Source: Chloroflexota bacterium (GTDB lineage Bacteria > Chloroflexota > Dormibacteria > CF-121). Taken from it: 54,986 nucleotides of DNA. The stretch lies in contig VBHO01000026.1 of assembly GCA_005882045.1 (NCBI GenBank), positions 16,885 to 71,870 of the forward strand. Direction: 5' to 3'. A model generated the notes under the pieces. The model worked only from the letters and a program-made list of their open reading frames with translations. It searched no databases and was not told the origin of the DNA. Position 1 is the stretch's first letter, and each line of letters opens with the position of its first letter. Of the stretch, positions 54,726-54,986 are shown one piece after another. A program made the position numbers and the translations under genes.

Positions 54726-54801
54726 TTCTCCTCCCTCGGATGCGCAATGATGGCTCGCGCGTTGGTTCAGGCGGATGAGGACCCGCTTCTGTTACCTGCG
54801 A

Positions 54802-54830
54802 TTTATAGCATCGGCTCCCCGCAAAGACAA
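54802..54830 (-). promoter_or_regulatory. Promoter of the histone H1-like gene
   Basis: TTGTCT (minus strand, 54825-54830), a 17-bp spacer and TATAAA (54802-54807), close to the sigma-70 consensus. A leader of about 70 nt leads to the RBS. Confidence 0.65.
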
Positions 54831-54855
54831 GCATTTCCCTCGCCGAATCGCTGCC

Positions 54856-54986
54856 TCAGTGTGCGTTCAGCCAGTTCAGCACGGTGGCAAAGAGCAGATC
54901 GTGCTCGAGGTCGACCGTGATCGCGTGCCCCGAGCGTTCGAACCAGATCAGCTGCTTGTCCGTGGAGCCAATCCGCTCCAGGATAT
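54856..54986 (-). CDS. C-terminal end of an alpha/beta hydrolase or carboxylesterase (partial)
   Basis: The last 42 codons of a gene that continues beyond the window, ending at TGA 54856-54858. The fragment reads ILERIGSTDKQLIWFERSGH, then AITVDLEHDLLFATVLNWL. The SGHAIT stretch is the catalytic-histidine region of Est30-like carboxylesterases and monoglyceride-lipase-type hydrolases, with the helix that closes the fold. The nucleophile is outside the window, so only the class can be given. Confidence 0.6.
   Translation of the reverse strand, partial: ILERIGSTDKQLIWFERSGHAITVDLEHDLLFATVLNWLNAH

Noticed and set aside
1..54986. tRNA, rRNA, transposase or prophage genes
   Set aside because: Looked for on both strands by motif and protein content; none was recognised.

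Overview
The window is about 55 kb of GC-rich (roughly two-thirds G+C), very gene-dense bacterial chromosome. Genes run in short operons on both strands, with 4-bp start/stop overlaps (ATGA, GTGA) inside operons and overlapping stop codons between several convergent pairs. I see no rRNA, tRNA, transposase, phage gene or CRISPR array. The gene mix (MshC-like cysteine ligase, many apparently leaderless genes with a TAnnnT box 5-11 nt before the start, DUF4242, GerW/YtfJ-like and RDD proteins, a subtilase with a VSWD-repeat tail, LysM-CHAP protein, pyruvate-type dehydrogenase) suggests a Terrabacteria lineage such as Dormibacterota, Chloroflexota or a deep actinobacterium. This placement is an inference.

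Layout. 1-3.3 kb: end of a D-Ala-D-Ala carboxypeptidase-like gene, a frameshifted lipoprotein beta-propeller, and a TelA operon with two small partners. 3.3-7.8 kb: two multidrug efflux modules, each a MarR regulator with a 14-TM DHA2 transporter. 7.8-9.8 kb: an ECF sigma factor overlapping a membrane-anchored Asp-box propeller that may be its sensor. 9.9-14.1 kb: NUDIX, DUF4242, FAD dehydrogenase, a methyltransferase split by two tandem TGA codons, an MBL hydrolase and a TfoX-like protein. 14.2-17.6 kb: 2-oxoacid dehydrogenase E1alpha and a fused E1beta-E2. 17.6-24 kb: adenylate cyclase, a QueF-like protein, an inactive-looking trypsin-like protein, an MshC-like ligase, DUF309, and a histidine kinase lacking its histidine. 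24-30.5 kb: PHP phosphoesterase, a thioesterase-hydrolase fusion, a LysM-CHAP wall hydrolase, a broken amidase with its AtzG-like partner, and a novel winged-helix/Mrr-like protein.

30.5-33.8 kb is an extracytoplasmic redox cluster: a membrane sulfite-oxidase-like molybdoenzyme, a tiny secreted protein, ApbE flavin transferase and a ferric-reductase-like haem protein, with three 11-bp-spaced direct repeats in front of the last three. 33.8-42.4 kb: acetyltransferase, a decayed methyltransferase, GerW-like, cysteine-desulfurase-like, EamA and VTT-RDD membrane proteins, then a subtilase/membrane-sensor/diguanylate-cyclase operon. 42.4-54.9 kb is rich in DNA-maintenance functions: an SbcC/SbcD-like (YhaN/YhaO) pair, a divergent WYL regulator, a uracil-DNA-glycosylase-like protein and RmuC. 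A 21-bp sequence containing GACAGCTGTC occurs in two promoters here, before RmuC and before a small gene downstream of SbcC. That points to a shared, perhaps damage-responsive, regulon.

Several genes are interrupted (lipoprotein, methyltransferases at 12.4 and 34.6 kb, amidase, rhodanese). Either this strain is losing genes or the assembly contains small deletions; sequence alone cannot decide. Most start choices were made from RBS, overlap or leaderless -10 evidence and are stated per gene.
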